The notes below the pieces were generated by a model that saw nothing but the letters and a program-made list of their open reading frames with translations, did no database searches and was not told where the DNA came from. Made by a program: the position numbers and the translations under genes. Shown here piece after piece: positions 5,026 through 6,838 of a stretch of 6,838 bases of DNA. Source of the stretch: Halobacteriales archaeon (GTDB lineage Archaea > Thermoplasmatota > SW-10-69-26 > JACQPN01 > JAIVGT01); assembly GCA_020201485.1 (NCBI GenBank), contig JAIVGT010000043.1:1-6838 (forward strand), in the 5' to 3' direction. The first letter of the stretch is position 1. Every line of letters starts with the position of its first letter.

Positions 5026-6290
5026 GAGCGCAGCCCGGCCAAGACCTCTTTGGCGCGCGCCAGGCGCACGTGGCCCTCGGCCACGAGCCGGCGCGCGACC
5101 TCTTCCACTTCCTTGCCCTGCGCGCCCGCCAGCAGCGCGATGTTGCTGGCGTGCAGGGCCATGTGACCCTTCTGGATGCCTTCGTCGCCGAGCGCGCGGA
5201 GCGCGGCCAGGTTCTGCGCCAGGCCGACGCTTGCGGCGATGCACGCCAGCTGCTGGGCGCCCGGGTTGCCCAGCACCTTCAGCGCGGCCTGCGCGCTGGG
5301 CAGGAGCTTCGTCGCGCCGCCCACCGTGCCGAGCGCCAGGGGCACGACCAGTTCGCCCTCGAGATGGCCCTGCTCCGTGCGGCGGTAGCGCGTCAGGCTG
5401 CGGTAGCGGCCGCTGCGCGCGGCGAAGGCGTGCGCCCCGGCCTCGGTGGCCCGCCAATCGTTGCCCGTCGCGACCACGACCGCGTCCAGGCCGTTCATGA
5501 CGCCCTTGTTGTGCGTCGCGGCGCGGTACGGGTCGGCGTCGGCGAAGGCCCACGCGTCGAGGATGTTCTCGACGACGCGCTCCCCGCCCAGCTCCTCCAC
5601 GTCGAACACGGCCTTCACGCGCACGAGGCGCCGGTCCGCCAGGTTGCTCAGGATGCGCAGGTTGGCCCGGCCCCCGCTCAGCTCCTCGAGCACGGGGGCC
5701 AGGCCTTCCGCGACCGTGTTCACGGCGTTCGCCCCCATCGCGTCGCGCACGTCCACGAGCAGGTGCACGACGAGCATCGGACCGCGGACCGTGTCCAGCT
5801 CGCGGAACTCCAGGCCCTTCAGGCCGCCGCCCATCCTCACCATCGTGCTGTCGGGCGGGTTCGCCATGCGCTGCAGGTCGGGGAGCGCGGCGCGGATGCG
5901 CTGCTCCGCCGCGCCCGGGTCGGGCACGCCGAGGAGCTGGACCTGGCCGATCATGACCGGCGCATCGGCGTGCGCGGTGAAGCCGCCGTGGGCGCGCGCG
6001 AGCTTCGCCGCGTGGCTCGCCGCGGCGACCACGCTGCTCTCCTCCACGCACATGGGCACGAGCACGTCCTTGCCGTTCACGAGGAAGTTCGTGGCGATGC
6101 CCAGGGGCAAGGCGTGCTGGCCCACGACGTTCTCGATGAGCTGCGTCGCCAGGGGGAGGGGCAAGGCCTGCTCCAGCGCACGCTGCTCTTCCGCGGTCAG
6201 GTGGGCGCGCTGGGCGAGGATTCGCAAGCGCTCCTCGCGGGTGAGCTTGTGGAAGCCGGGGATGCGGCTGCCGCTCGCCTCGTCGGCCAC
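5019..6290 (-). CDS. mvaA: Hydroxymethylglutaryl-CoA reductase, class II
   Basis: Reduces HMG-CoA to mevalonate in the cytosol using NAD(P)H, the committed step of isoprenoid synthesis. In archaea this feeds the ether-lipid chains. Counting from the GTG at 6290 (423 aa), the family signatures appear in order: SRIPGFHKLTREERL near the N-terminus; ENVVG (53-57) with the HMG-CoA-binding Glu; a PMCVEESSVVAAAS segment; the dinucleotide-binding DAMGAN (183-188); THNKG with catalytic Lys262; GNDWRA with catalytic Asp278; GTVGGAT (321-327); and GHMALHA with catalytic His376. The class II assignment rests on these motifs, the length and the lack of a membrane domain. All catalytic residues are present, so it should be active. 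GTG 6290 is preferred to TTG 6317 because class II enzymes begin close to the SRIxGF motif. The pattern does not decide NADH against NADPH. It is divergent from pheT. Confidence 0.95.
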   Translation of the reverse strand: MADEASGSRIPGFHKLTREERLRILAQRAHLTAEEQRALEQALPLPLATQLIENVVGQHALPLGIATNFLVNGKDVLVPMCVEESSVVAAASHAAKLARAHGGFTAHADAPVMIGQVQLLGVPDPGAAEQRIRAALPDLQRMANPPDSTMVRMGGGLKGLEFRELDTVRGPMLVVHLLVDVRDAMGANAVNTVAEGLAPVLEELSGGRANLRILSNLADRRLVRVKAVFDVEELGGERVVENILDAWAFADADPYRAATHNKGVMNGLDAVVVATGNDWRATEAGAHAFAARSGRYRSLTRYRRTEQGHLEGELVVPLALGTVGGATKLLPSAQAALKVLGNPGAQQLACIAASVGLAQNLAALRALGDEGIQKGHMALHASNIALLAGAQGKEVEEVARRLVAEGHVRLARAKEVLAGLRSQ

Positions 6291-6315
6291 GGCGGGGCGA
6301 TGCCGGCTCGCGGGC

Positions 6316-6326
6316 AAGACAGTTTC
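6316..6326 (-). promoter_or_regulatory. Possible promoter box for HMG-CoA reductase
   Basis: The minus strand reads GAAACTGTCTT here, an A/T-richer patch about 30 nt upstream of the GTG at 6290. It overlaps the alternative TTG start at 6317, which is another reason to prefer 6290. The consensus match is weak. Confidence 0.3.
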
Positions 6327-6360
6327 GACCGATTCCCCCAGCGCGCCGCCGGGCTCAACC

Positions 6361-6368
6361 TATGTATA
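6361..6368 (+). promoter_or_regulatory. TATA box of pheT (leaderless)
   Basis: TATGTATA is the clearest archaeal TATA-like element in the window, preceded by a BRE-like CAACC. It is centred about 26 nt upstream of the GTG at 6391, so transcription would start at or next to the start codon and give a leaderless mRNA. No Shine-Dalgarno sequence is present, which is consistent. Confidence 0.65.
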
Positions 6369-6390
6369 GTCCCGTGGCTTTCGCGAACGC

Positions 6391-6838
6391 GTGCCGGTCA
6401 TCCGCTTCCCCATCGCGGAGCTGGAGCGCCTGGGCAAGGTGCCGCGCGCCAAGCTCCCCGACCTCATCCGCGACATGGGGGCGAGCGTCGAGGAGAGCGC
6501 GGGCGAGGAATGGGCGGTGGAGTGCTTCCCGAACCGGCCCGACCTGTACAGCACGGAGGGCCTGGCCCGCGCCGTGCGCGCCTACAGCGGCAAGCAGCCC
6601 GGCCTGCGCAGCTACAAGGTCCTGCCCGCGAAGGAGCAGCTCCGCGTCGAGCCGAGCGTGCGTCGCGTGCGCCCGGTGATGCGCGCCGCGGTCGTGACCG
6701 GCCTGAAGTTTCCGCACGCGGCCATCCAGGGCATCATGGAATTGCAGGAGGACCTGCATTGGGGCATCGGCGCGCGCCGCAGGAAGGCGAGCATCGGGGT
6801 CCACGACAAGGCCCAGCTCGTCCCGCCCTACACGTACA
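6391..6838 (+). CDS. pheT: Phenylalanyl-tRNA synthetase beta subunit, N-terminal part
   Basis: Beta subunit of the cytosolic (alpha-beta)2 enzyme that charges tRNA-Phe. The GTG at 6391 is the start because an in-frame TAG lies at 6367-6369, no ATG intervenes, and the TATA box is at the leaderless distance. The 149 visible residues match the archaeal/eukaryotic-type N-terminus: a VIRFPIAELERL opening, ECFPNRPDLYSTEGLARA (about 44-61), then VRPVMRAAVVTGLKF, MELQEDLHWGIGARRRKASIG and GVHD near the end. The bacterial type, with its N-terminal EMAP-like tRNA-binding domain, does not fit. The gene is cut by the window end, so the tRNA-binding and catalytic-like modules are not seen. No alpha-subunit gene is visible upstream, so pheS must lie elsewhere or downstream. 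Divergent from HMG-CoA reductase. Confidence 0.93.
   Translation, partial: MPVIRFPIAELERLGKVPRAKLPDLIRDMGASVEESAGEEWAVECFPNRPDLYSTEGLARAVRAYSGKQPGLRSYKVLPAKEQLRVEPSVRRVRPVMRAAVVTGLKFPHAAIQGIMELQEDLHWGIGARRRKASIGVHDKAQLVPPYTY

Noticed and set aside
3598..6051. Very long open frame on the minus strand (817 codons)
   Set aside because: It is Arg/Ala/Gly-rich with no domain, and it runs antisense to both low-complexity genes and out of frame with HMG-CoA reductase. It is an artefact of high GC.
1..6838. Insertion sequences, tRNA or rRNA genes
   Set aside because: No transposase motifs, terminal repeats, tRNA cloverleaf elements or rRNA-like stretches were recognised by eye.

Overview
The window looks like a piece of a GC-rich archaeal chromosome, most plausibly from a Thermoplasmatota-like lineage. 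The lineage is an inference. It rests on an archaeal/eukaryotic-type PheT, a class II HMG-CoA reductase (archaeal ether lipids depend on mevalonate), a PGF-CTERM surface-anchor tail, a membrane-tethered double winged-helix regulator, and an archaeal TATA-like element about 26 nt upstream of a GTG start, which implies a leaderless transcript. Third codon positions are almost all G or C, except in the first gene, which is visibly less biased.

Layout. At 46-1125 (+) is a secreted six-repeat Kelch beta-propeller. It is followed by a previously hidden candidate micro-ORF (1139-1216, +) encoding a 25-residue Cys/His peptide with a good Shine-Dalgarno sequence. At 1188-2054 (-) is a secreted, sequon-rich protein with a C-terminal PGF-CTERM anchor. 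A 233-bp divergent promoter region separates it from a membrane-bound transcription regulator (2288-3298, +) that has an ectodomain, a transmembrane helix and two winged-helix domains. Strong hairpin terminators close that gene. Two secreted low-complexity proteins follow (3506-4114 and 4360-5025, both +). Each is preceded by its own tandem pair of 20-bp repeats built on GGTC-NN-GACC. At 5019-6290 (-) is class II HMG-CoA reductase, tail-to-tail and overlapping by 7 bp with the second secreted gene. Divergent from it is pheT (6391 to the window end, +, truncated).

How it may work together. The right end is housekeeping (lipid precursor synthesis, tRNA charging). The left and centre form a cell-surface block: Kelch propeller, anchored glycoprotein candidate, membrane regulator and two exported Ala/Gly-rich proteins. 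The most notable signal is the shared spaced-repeat operator in front of both low-complexity genes, at nearly the same distance from their starts (53 and 52 nt). A second dyad, CGGCA-N9-TGCCG, lies in both divergent core promoters. A testable inference is a surface-remodelling regulon read out by the membrane-tethered regulator. The sequence shows the sites but not which protein binds them.
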